Assembly: GCA_947044365.1 (NCBI GenBank)
Contig: OX345643.1
Span: 4,482,001 to 4,546,000 of the forward strand
Direction: 5' to 3'
DNA length: 64,000 nt
DNA from: Petrosia ficiformis
Lineage: Eukaryota > Porifera > Demospongiae > Haplosclerida > Petrosiidae
This document shows, piece after piece, positions 23,320 to 34,500 of this stretch. Below the pieces are notes generated by a model, which did not search any database, was not told the origin of the DNA, and saw only the letters and a program-made list of their open reading frames with translations. The position numbers were made by a program, and so were the translations under genes. The stretch's first letter is position 1. The number at the start of each line of letters is the position of its first letter.

Positions 23320-24400
23320 ATATATTATATATACTATAATTATATATGTGGCTTGTATAGATTCAAATGAAAGAGGAGAATATAGATATAATCAGTAATA
23401 TGATACTATTGTAGAATTGATACATTTTCTTCCGTGATTATTGTTATAGTTTCTGGATTGTCAATATATCATAGCATCGCACAATGTGTATTTGGAGTAT
23501 ATAAAAATCGAAACATTTGGTCTTGCACATGCCTTGTGTGTGCATATGTTGATTTGGAAAGCCCCGAGGTGACAAAATGCAGTACATTGAATATCTTTTC
23601 CAAGTATCATTATAATATCAAAATCATGATAATTATTTCCTGTATTTCTATTTGTACTAAAGTACATTGTCAATGCACTTGTACGTGTACTTGTGCTTGT
23701 ACCTAGTTTACTCAGGGACTATATAGCAAGTACAGTCCACAGAATTTAGTTAATGAAGGTTATTGTAATGGGTGTAGTCTACACATTAATTGCAATGAAA
23801 ATACAACAGGTCAATAAGGACAAAGAAAGTAGTTTTTGCATATGAAGCTTTTAAGAGAGGCGGAGTTCATGTTTAGCATTGCCAGTAATATGTTTAGGCT
23901 AGAAAGATGCAAATGAAAATATAGAGCAATTGAATGTTGCATGTAACATTTGAGCCGCACTTTGTAGCTGTTAAAGATTGACAATATGTCAAGTACAGAT
24001 CCAAGGGAAAAGTATATATATATAAATATAGGTCAGTGGTAATATACCTGTTGTATATATTCTATATGTATGTGGCTAGTGTAGACCCAAAAAAAGGAGG
24101 AGAATGTAGATATAGTCAGTATAGTGGAGATATATACATTTTAATATAAATTATAATTTAGCTACATTACCTGTTACATTACAACATGTGGTTAGTATAC
24201 ATTTGTAATTATAATGGCTATAGTGTAAATCCATTGGAAGGAGGATAATGTATATGGTAGATATAGTTATAATTATGGTCAGCTTAGGTCAATGGGAAAT
24301 ATACCTGTTCTACAAAAAGAAGATACCTTTAGTATACATCATGTGAAGGGAATATTCCTGTTCTATATTACAGTATTTGTGACTAGTATAGCAAAAAGGT
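23320..24400. repeat. Degenerate tandemly related segments
   Basis: A block containing AATATACCTGTT, GTGGCTAGTGTAGA and GGAGAATGTAGATATAGTCAGT recurs in weakened form near 23340, 24040, 24190, 24290 and 24350, at irregular spacing of roughly 100-700 bp. No gene is visible. The origin is unknown. Confidence 0.45.
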
Positions 24401-24534
24401 TGACAAAGTTATTATTGTCAGAGGTCAGTGATGATATCCACTAAACAAATTGTTTCCCACTCCAACTGTAAAATATAAATATAACTCAAAATATGCTTTG
24501 TTTTTTAAAAAACAAATTAATGTTTTATTTCTAG

Positions 24535-24650
24535 ATTAAGAAACTGCTGTTTGAGCACTATCCTGATTCAAACAAAGATACCATATCTAAATTTATACTG
24601 TAGGTCAAGAAGTGGACAGACACATGGAATGAAGTAACCAACATGAGAAG
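24535..24650 (+). pseudogene. RNF213: Relic of an RNF213-like last exon (third copy)
   Basis: After a preserved acceptor TTTCTAG, the sequence aligns with the last exon of copy 1 (20446-20577) and copy 2 (58702-58858): TTTGAGCACTATCCTG, AACAAAGATACCAT and GACACATGGAATGAAG are shared. A one-base deletion near the start and a TAG within ACTGTAGGTCAAG break the frame. The tail AGCACTCTAAATA resembles copy 2's AACACTCTAAATA. Only this exon is recognisable, and it lies between the two genes in the same orientation. Confidence 0.75.
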
Positions 24651-24750
24651 GAGCACTCTAAATATTTTAAAGACACTACTAATATATCATAATTAATATA
24701 CTATATAGTGCTATATAAAGAGATGTGAAAGCACATTACAACTAAAACAA

Positions 24751-25708
24751 GATATATAGAGAAAAAAACATCCCTATATTTGCTTTGTGATGACTATGTA
24801 TTAAGCATTGCTGATGGCACTAGTGTCTCTACCTTTCTGTGTACTCCTGGGGCCTGAAGACGTAAGTGTAAGCCTAATTGCAGTCTAAATACACAGATGT
24901 CTGATGAACTGACTGAGGTACTCCTTCAAGGTTCTAAATGATGACTTCCTCGTGTCTGAAACTCAACAACTTATCATACTTACTTGTTAAAGATTCTTGC
25001 ATAATATCTATACTGTTTCTCTGCTATATACAACAGTTATTAGCAGTTTTACATCCATTCTGAATCTTCCTGGCTGGTCTGTAGCTCAAACGCGCGTTCT
25101 TTTACGCGCCACGCCCATTAATTGACCGAGCCCCCCGGGAATGACGCAACTTCCTTAACTACGTATACAACGCATAGTCGCGCAAGAGACACAAGAATAT
25201 ATATATATATATATATATATGTGACTGTGGATGAGAAAATCAACCTTATGGGCAAATTTAATAATTGTCAGTATAAGGCAAAATAACACAAAAATTCAAA
25301 CGAAAGCAGATTAGCGTTTTATTACATTTTCTTATAGTATAATACCTTAGCTTTCCTGACAATTAGTTACAGACGTCAGTTACACACAGATTTCCTATAG
25401 CGATCGGTTTAACGGGAATATACGGCACTTATTTAATAATAATTTCATTGTTTTTCAACGAGTTTATCTCCAAAAATTAAAGTGCTGATATAACATGTTT
25501 AAAGGTCTATAACTTGGTAACGCATTGCCAGATCGCCAAACCGATTTCACCACAGCATAGCTGACATACCAAGGACTTTAAAAATATGAAAAAATGCATT
25601 TCGAAAATTTTGCCCATAAGGTTGATTTTCTCATCCACGGTCACATATATATATATACATTAAACCCCGTGGAAAGCAATTATAGGGATGGCCCTACGGG
25701 CCATAAAT
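24751..25708. mobile_element. Inverted-repeat element, CCCTATGATTGCTTT-end family, with nested insert
   Basis: The left end is near ACATCCCTATATTTGCTTTG (24769). The right end is GTGGAAAGCAATTATAGGGA (25668-25687), followed by a short GGCCCTACGGGCC palindrome. The middle holds a GC-rich family signature with ACGCCCATTAATTGACCGAG and ACTACGTATACAACGCATA. A second element is nested at 25221-25644 in a TA tract. Related copies are at 40901, 56089, 56590 and 62981. No coding capacity, so non-autonomous. Confidence 0.75.
25221..25644. mobile_element. Nested MITE with about 39-bp terminal inverted repeats
   Basis: The left arm starts GTGACTGTGGATGAGAAAAT. The right arm, reverse-complemented, starts GTGACCGTGGATGAGAAAAT, and the two match over about 39 bp with two or three mismatches. 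It is inserted in a (TA)n tract within the larger element. No ORF. The high arm identity suggests fairly recent activity. Confidence 0.8.
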
Positions 25709-26281
25709 ATAAGTGATAGTAGTGACAACTTTGTTAATTCATTTTTTCAGTTTACTGACATTTATTATTATGACTATTATTGATTTATGAATTTGATTAT
25801 AAGGATGTCACTATACACTGCTTTTCTGTTTTACATGAGGGCACTTAGTTAGGTCTAATTACCACTTAGTTGTAAATAATGTAGAATAGTATAGCATTTA
25901 CCTGTTACTATGAAATCAATTAACTAGTGGTTAGTTACTGTGATAACAGTTTATTTTAGTTTTGCACTATCAGCCCAATTCCAAGAAAAGGGGAATCCAG
26001 TTGAATAGGCAATGTTATATATATATATATATAACATTGTGTAGTAGTGATTGTGCAGATAAATTTCAGTAAGTATCCAGTAGGCTTCTTTGTCACTTGG
26101 ATTACTGGTAAGATGTTATTATTAATACAATTATAAATATTATATTATATGTATATATAATTATATATATATATATTTACAGATTAAATCTGTGTAATTT
26201 AATTTGTGTTCACCTTATAATATCTTATAAAAATTTCCTTTTAGATTTCAATTCTTCCCAGTATTGGGTGTGTACAGAGAT
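25709..26281. promoter_or_regulatory. Upstream region and probable 5' UTR exon of copy 2
   Basis: AT-rich with a TA tract near 26018. A pyrimidine-rich acceptor (TTTCCTTTTAG) at about 26244 precedes 37 bases before the ATG at 26282. This suggests an upstream non-coding exon. I cannot place the promoter. Confidence 0.35.
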
Positions 26282-28563
26282 ATGTCTGAACACTCTGGTG
26301 GTAGTGGCTCTCTAAAGTGTAGCAGTTGTAAGACTGTTTTACCTGTCACAGCTCAGTTCTGTACACAATGTGGTTTGCCACAAGGCAAAACAAAGAAATG
26401 TATATCTTGCTCTTTGCAGATACCCTCATCTTCAATAATCTGTCAAAATTGCCATCACAATCAAAACGAGGCAATACAGTGTCGACCATGTATTTTGTGT
26501 GGATTTTCATTGAAACCTAATTTGCAGTACTGTCCAAGATGTACATCACCACAAGACCAGGAAACATTTAAAAGTAAAACCTTTAAACAGTGCTGTAATC
26601 CACAGTGTAAAGTAACTATGCTACAAGAATTAGTAGTCTGCTATTTGTGTAGGCAAGATCAGCTACAACAACTTGATTCACCTGGATCTATTGGAGGTCA
26701 AAATGATTCTCCAGAAAAAGGAACTCGACATCCACCTGAATCTACTAAATGTCGAAACGATTCTCAAGGAACTCCACATCCTCCTCGATTTACTGAACGT
26801 CAAGATGATTCTCCAGGAATTCAACGTCCACCTGGATCTACAGGAGGTCAAAACGATTCTCCAGGAACTCAACATCCACCTGAATCTACTAGAGGTCAAG
26901 AGCGCTCTACAGATAAAGGAACAAAACTTCTACCTGGAGCTCAGGTTGGTTCTGTGGGAGAAGCAACTCAACATCCATCTGGAACTCCAGGTAATGAGAT
27001 TCAACATCAACCTGGACATCAAAGTGGTTTTCCACCAGGAAAAGGTACTCAACATTTACCTCAATCTGCTGGAGATCCATCAGTAGATGTAAGTCAACAT
27101 CCACCTGGATTTACTGGAGGTCAAAATGCTTCTACAGGAAATAGAACAAATAATTCTCCATGTATTCTGTGTAAATTGCCATTGAAACCAAATAGGCAAT
27201 ACTGCCCAAGATGCACAGCACCACAAGACCAGCAAATATTTAAAAGTAAAACCTTTAAACAGTGCTGTAACTCACAATGCAAAATAACTATGCTTCAAGA
27301 ATTAGCAGTCTGCTATGTGTGTAGTCAAGATCAGTCACAGGTAGATTCACCTGATAGTGCTCAACTACTTCATGTTGGGAAAAATCCTGGATTAGTTCTT
27401 ACTTCAGATAAGTTGCCACAATCACTAGATGGTACAGAATGGGTGCAAATCAAAAAGCAATCAAAAGCTGCTCTATGCTCTGCTGTTACCAAAGAACAAA
27501 TACAAGCTGGTTCTGATGGAGGTCTTCATGGTTTTACAAGAGAAGGAACTCAACAACCACCTGGATCTACTGGTGGTCAAAATGATTCTCCTGGAACTCA
27601 ACATCCACCTGAATCTACAGGAGGTCAAAATGATTCTCAAGGAACCCAACATCCACCTGGATCTACAGGAGGTCAAAATGATTCTCCAGGAACTCAACAT
27701 TCACCTGAATCTACTGGAGGTCAAGATAATTCTCCAGGAAACGTGCTAGGAAGTCAACGTTCATCTGGATCTACTAGGGGTCAAAATGATTCTTCAGGAA
27801 CTCAACATTCAACTGGATCTACTAGAGGTCAAGATCACTCTACAGGTAAAGGAACACAACTTCTATCTGAAGGTCAGGTTGGTTCTGTGGGAAAAGCAAC
27901 TCAACATCCACCTGGATCTACTAGAGGTCAAAATAATTCTCCACGAACTCAATATCCACCTGGATCTACTAGAGGTCAAAATGATTCTCAAGGAACTCAA
28001 CATCCACCTGGATCTACTAGAGGTCAAAATGATTCTCAAGGAACTCAACATCCACCTGGATCTACTAGAGGTCAAAATAATTCTCCACGAACTCAATATC
28101 CACCTGGATCTACAGGAAGTCAAAACGATTCTCCAGGAACTCAACATCCACCTGGATCTACTAGAGGTCAAGATCACTCTACAGGTAAAGGAACACAACT
28201 TCTATCTGAAGGTCAGGTTGGTTCTGTGAGAAAAGCAACTCAACATCCACCTGGATCTACTAGAGGTCAAAATGATTCTCCAGGAACTCAACATTCACCT
28301 GAATCTACTGGAGGTCAAGATAATTCTCCAGGAAATGTGCTAGGAAGTCAACAACCATCTGGATCTACTACTATGGGTCTTTCAGGAACTCAACATTCAT
28401 CTGGATCTATTGGAGGTCACTCTACAGGTAAAGAAGAAACACTTATACCTGGAGGTCAGTTTGGTTCAGCGGGAGACGGAACTCAACATCCACCTGGATC
28501 AATAGGAGCCAAGAATGTTCCTGCAAAGAAAAAAACCCTAGACTCAGTACTGCCAAAGACAAA
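26282..28563 (+). CDS. RNF213: Copy 2 first coding exon: zinc ribbons and repeat region
   Basis: One exon of about 760 codons. Residues 13-60 contain zinc-ribbon pairs CSSC, CTQC, CISC, CQNC, then CRPC, CGF, CPRC, CCNPQC and CYLC. Human RNF213 also begins with a CxxC zinc ribbon. The CILC...CPRC...CCNSQC...CYVC block is repeated at 27157-27340. Between and after the ribbons lie two arrays of a 16-residue unit rich in Gly, Ser, Thr, Gln, Asn and Pro. The start MSEHSGG at 26282 is the first ATG in frame. ORFs in other frames over this exon reflect the repeats. Confidence 0.85.
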
Positions 28564-31500
28564 GTATGTATGTATGTATTTAGCTAAACATACATACCAA
28601 TATAAATTATGTTACACTCATTTGCATGGAAAGTAGTCATTATTTTGAAGCACTAAAATAATTTTCATCAAAATTGTTATTTCATGGTAAGTATTTGCAA
28701 CTATATAGCTTCTTACACATTTATCCAATATAACAACTATATTATATATAATAATTATAATAATTGTAAACAATTATTTTGGTGTAAAAATATATTGGAT
28801 ATTGTGGGAAACATTGTTGTAAGTATGTTTGACAAATAACAATAATTTATATAAATATCATTTTATAGTCAGACATATATAAGCATGTTATATATATTTA
28901 TCAGTTACCAGTGTTTTTATGTGCTGTCTTTTATAGAAACAAACCTAGAGGTTTTTATACTTGCCAAGATGAAGGCACAATGATGATTTATTTCAAAGCT
29001 ATCATTCCAACTCATGTTTGGGGATGGGATGAAAAATCAGCAGTATATATGAGATTTGGACACAATGAACTGGGAAAATGGGAATATGATTATGGTCCAG
29101 GACATGTGGAAAGGTTAAATAATACTAATAGTATTGAATATTTCAGTCATATTGTTTGTTTACAGGGATTTAGGGGATGGTTTCATTGCTATCAAATTTC
29201 AGCTATACTTGAAACTTTCACTCCTGAATCACCCTGTTGAGTACAAATACCTGGTGTATACAGAAAGAACTGCAAAATTAGAAGATGCTTTTGAATACTT
29301 ACATGGAATTCAAAGTGGTAGTCCAGTTGTTAACAGAGTTCTACAGGTTCCTTCACAGAAATTAAATCCTACAAGTATGTTATTATAATTGTAAATTTCA
29401 TTGCAATCATTTGTTAATATTGTTGTTTGTCATCTGTAGTGTACTATCGACAGTATGATACTATGATATGCCCAAGATCAGCTAAGACTGTAAAGAAAAG
29501 AGAACAATTGGTAAAATGGTTCAAGGAGAAAGTAGGGAAGAAGCAAGAAGACGAAGAAGCAGTTATTCCACAACCATCTTTAATGAGACAAATGTGTCTT
29601 GAGTTTCATCTTTTGCCATCTAAAAACATTTTTCTTCAGGGAAATTTTCCTGATGTATATGATGTTTCTGTTGCTACTGATGGACTTGTCCATCTCTTTG
29701 AATGTTGCTATCAACAAAAAGTCTCTGCAACCACATTTCGTTACTGGGATGCTGTTGAAATAGTACCAATGGAACCTCTTAGGGAGGTACATATATCAAT
29801 GTGTTGAATGTGCATACCTGAATATTTAATACTTTTCAGGGAATCAGAGATTGGCTGGCAACCATTACTGAACAAATAGTAAACCAGGACAAATTACCGA
29901 AAAAGAATCGGTTTTTATCAGCCATCAGTTTACTTGTGTCAGTTAGAAAGCTTTGCAAACCAAAACTTATGCCAGGACTCAAAGAAGACAGTGCTATGTG
30001 TCTACTAAAAATGGCAGCTCTTTCTCCAACTGGAGAGGAATATGAACATCTGAAGAGTTGTATGAAGAAAGCTGACTCATTGTAAGAACATATTAAATGA
30101 TATTTTTCTCATTACTCAAATAAATTCTCTTTATAACAGCTCTCAGGTCCTTGAAGGTGTTATCCATCTATTTGTTTATACTGTGGATAAGGTTAGGAGT
30201 GGAAGAAAAACGTATTTAGTGTGTTATCTAATGAAAGCTTTACCAATCATACATTTTGTGAGAGGCAATTGCAAACCTCATGAACAAATTTCCTTTGATC
30301 CGACACATGTCTCTTGGGTCTGGGAGGACAAAACACTGAACATGAGTGTCCTTCAGTCTGCAATGACCAACAGATCCGGGTATGTTATATGTTCCTTGTT
30401 CCTTGAGGATCAACTGTTTTACTTCAAATACTTGTTTTCAACATCATAGCTTTATAAAAGAATACATTGATGAACTCCAGATGCTGTTTAGTCTTGATCC
30501 TCTTATTATACCTGTTTTGGTATACATATGTCCAAGAGATGACTTGCCATTATTGTGTGAATATGTTCCTCTATCTCTTATTATTGGGATAGTTACCAGT
30601 AACTTGGAAAAAACATATTACTTTGATAAACGAGAAGTATGAGTACTTGTTTGAAGAAATTTAAGTTGATATATTTTTCTTAATTTTGTAGTTGGATACC
30701 TATGTAGTAAAGCCAATGGCTGCTGTACAGAGCAAATTGATGCAATCATCCATTTCAGAGTAAGTTAAGAACTAATATTATACTATGTGACATAATATCA
30801 AATTATTGTAATTAGATCTGTTACTATTTTTATGAAGTGCCTTGTTCGACTTTCCACTTGTCTTTTAAAACATCTAAATAGCTCTGATAAAGAGAAAGAA
30901 ACTGTTTTGGTTTTTGCTTTAGCAACTCTTGCTTTCAGTCATCATAATAACACTACTTCTGGAGACATTACAAAACAGTGTCATAGTATAGTACAGGACT
31001 TTCTCAAGCAGTGGATATGTAAATCATCTGTTATAGGTGGTTCAATATTTGGAGGAAGTGTACAATTTCGACAAAGTAAACTTGCTCAGCAAGAAGCAGA
31101 AATAAAAGTAGGTTTCTTTACAATTAAAACAAAATACAAGATTGTTGATTCTTATTCTACATGTAGATATGGGAGTTTATACTAAAGCACACAGTAGTAG
31201 GAGACTGTCTACCACTTCCATCACACATAGAGGGTGATTGGATAAATATTATTACTTCTGTTATCAATTCTCGAGTAGCTAGTGTCCCAAAAGAAATCAA
31301 AGTTCAAATGTTTTGTGACTTAGAGAAACGTAAAAACACTTCCGATATTCTTGCTAACAGTTTCATGACTCATGCAGCTGAAGCTCTAGATGAAATTTTT
31401 ACATCCAAACAGGTACAGTATGTGTAGATGTAACGAGAGCAAATGTATGGTATATATTAATTATGCATATATAATATATATAATAATTATATATATACAT

Positions 31501-34500
31501 ATCAGTGTATATTTTGTTATAATATTTAAATGTGCATATATCATTCTCTGTGCAGAGCTGGCTATTTGGGTTTTTTGACAACGTACAGTCATCTGAATCA
31601 GTCAAGGTGGCAAAACTCTTTGGTGACCTTCTGAAGAAGCAATATCCAGACTTTCAGGAGAGATGTGAAGTACCTTTGATTGATCTTTTAGAGTGGGAGC
31701 TATGGCCTGGATTTATAAAAATATATGGTATTTACATATAATGTTTGTTGTCACTTGTTTAGTTTCTCTTTAATTATATGTAGCTAGTAACTCAAAATAT
31801 TTGAAGGAAACACAACAGGATTGGCAGATTATTTGTACTTGTGCTCTCAGTCAGTTTGAAGCTATCTGCAACAAAATCCTCTCGGGTCATATAACAATGG
31901 ATGAGCTGGATGTAATACAGCCAAGAGAAAAACAGATGATTAAACTCTGTACAGTGGTTACAGGCACTGCAGGAGTCAAGAAAGGACATTCACCTTTTCC
32001 TTCTTCTGAAGTATTGAAGAAAAATATGAATGCAAGACTAAAAGAATTTGAGTACTTCACTGGTTTCAAAAGCCAACTACATCATTTCATCACATATTTG
32101 AAAACAGTCTCTGTGGAAGGTAACATTCAATTATAGGAGGTCTAAAGACTCCAAAAACCTATATAAATACCAAATGCATTATAATTAATGTATTCAATAT
32201 TTTGGGGTCATATCCTCATATGCATATTTTATACATTCCTTCAGGCCTACATGGTATTCTGGCTCTTTTGCAAAGAAATAACAGTGGAGATCCTATCAAT
32301 TCACTCTGTACTACTACACCAGAAGGAATATATCAGATAAAGTGTTTTAATTCTGCTGAAGCTCTCTTCCCATACATTGAAAAGTTCTTTGTACTTTCAA
32401 AGAAATATGCAAATACCTTTTTTGAGTCTTTCTGGGTTGAAACACTCTCTCAAGTTGAAAAAAATAAAGTTTTAACTTTTAAAGATGTTATTGATCTAGT
32501 CTGGGAGGCTGTGTTGGAGCGATGTGTTCAGTTGTTGAAGGATCTTCAGTCTTGGAAGATGCAACTTTCTGAAATTGATGAAGCTCTCAAGGGGAAACAC
32601 TCTAACCAGGAGGACCTCATGAGAGATCTGGAGAATCTTAGCAAAGCAGTCAGTGAATGCTGTAATGGATTGAAAGATGTGAAGTGGATTAAAGAAGTCT
32701 CCAATCGTATTTGGCAGTACTGGGAATTATGTAGTTATCATGAACCTGCTAAAGCATTCCTGAAGATTCGTGACAGCTTAGGACTTACTGGAGATTTTAG
32801 TCTTATTGACAGGGTTGCAAAACAGGTACAAAATTATATCTGTTATTTCTGAAAGTTCCCTTTAATACATTCTGACATTTTGCCTTAGATTGTTCAAGAC
32901 CAGACATTGGAGTCAATTGATCAAAATGTAGTTGAAGCTAGTAGGTTCTTGAAAGCTTATGCAGATGACAAGAAGAAAAGAGAATGTCTTGAGGCTTTTG
33001 CTGAATGCCAAGACATTGTGGAATGGATTAGAAATCTGGGAGATGATGAAAAACTCAACAAAGGTATCATTGTTACTTGTAATCAATTATAAAAATGTGC
33101 TTTCAGGTGCATAAATAGTAAGCATGCAATGTTTTCACTTGTCCCCAGATGTTAATGATCTTCAGAACTTTGTCAACATTGCTCTTGCTACTGCTGCTGG
33201 TGGTGAGGGTGATTTCACCACTGATAAACTGTCCTATCTCAGAACAGTTGGAAGTGGATTTGGACCATTGATATACAAACTCCCCAAAAATGCTGATTAT
33301 CAGTTATTACAAGATCACTGTAAGGACCTCTGGGAGACGTTGGAAAATACTGGCAATCTTCCTGAAATAATGGTAAATTTCTAAGCTAATGTTAAGAGAT
33401 AAGCTCAACAGTTTATTTACATATAATTCTTCATTCACATTTGTATTCACTGTAATCACTTACTATCATTATAGAGAGCTTGTGAATGCGAGATTCCTTG
33501 GTATCAATCAATTCGTGAAACTCAGGGATCTGTGGAGAAATCATCATTTGGTCAAATGAGGAATATAAATGAACTAGGGTATTATGAGATTGGTTCTATT
33601 CGAAAAGGCATTCTTTCAAACAGATCTGAAGCAATACGACTACAACTAAGAAAACCTGATGACAAAACAGTCACTCTTCCACAATATCATTACTCTCTTG
33701 ATGAATTGAGAGACTTAGAAAGTAAACTAGTTCTAATCACTGGACCTGAGTCCAGTGAAAGACGAGAAGTGGATTGTTTCTTAGATGTGAGTAGTTTTAG
33801 CTTTATTTTGTAATAATTGATTTATCCTTTCAGTCTGTTTTCCCAAAAGTATAAACTGCACTAGTTATATTGTCAATAATTATTATTGAACAGATACTGG
33901 GAAAATATATATCACAAATTTGATATTGCCTGTTCAACGGATGATATTTCCAGTTTATCTGTACAATAGTATGATGAAGGACCTACAATTGATGTTTTCC
34001 CCAAATACTGTATTATCAAAACATCATTATCACGTGATAAGATAGTCATTTACGTATAGCAGCTTAACCGTATCCCAATGCAAGATTATTTACAATTGAT
34101 CATATAAAATCTTATCTTTTTATCACAAGCAAATTTACTATTCATACTCACAAAGTTCACCAACAGTTTATACTCACAAACACATATGACTAAGTACATG
34201 TTAAACATAATATTCAATATAGTGTTCATTGTCTACATCCTAAACATTAAAAGACATCATTTATATATTCTATTATATACACACAGACATTTCATAGTGT
34301 ATGTAGAATTGCTGATGTGTTGATTGAACTTCAACATCATGGTAATAGTGACTATATTGGATGGAGTGTACATTTTCCATGCGCTCTATTGGATGTTTTT
34401 GAATTGCTACAATATCAAGCCAAAGTAATGGAAGCAGACCTTGAAAATTGGATGAATGAGATTAGGACAAAACGTGACATGTTTTATGAGCTTAATTATT

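Noticed and set aside
23434..23706. 90-residue ORF and antisense partner in the intergenic region
   Set aside because: No recognisable domain, no splice context, and composition matches flanking AT-rich DNA.
26673..28229. ORFs in other frames with LDLLEVKMIL or RWMLSS repeats on both strands
   Set aside because: They are shadows of the 48-bp repeat coding for the 16-residue unit in the true frame of copy 2.
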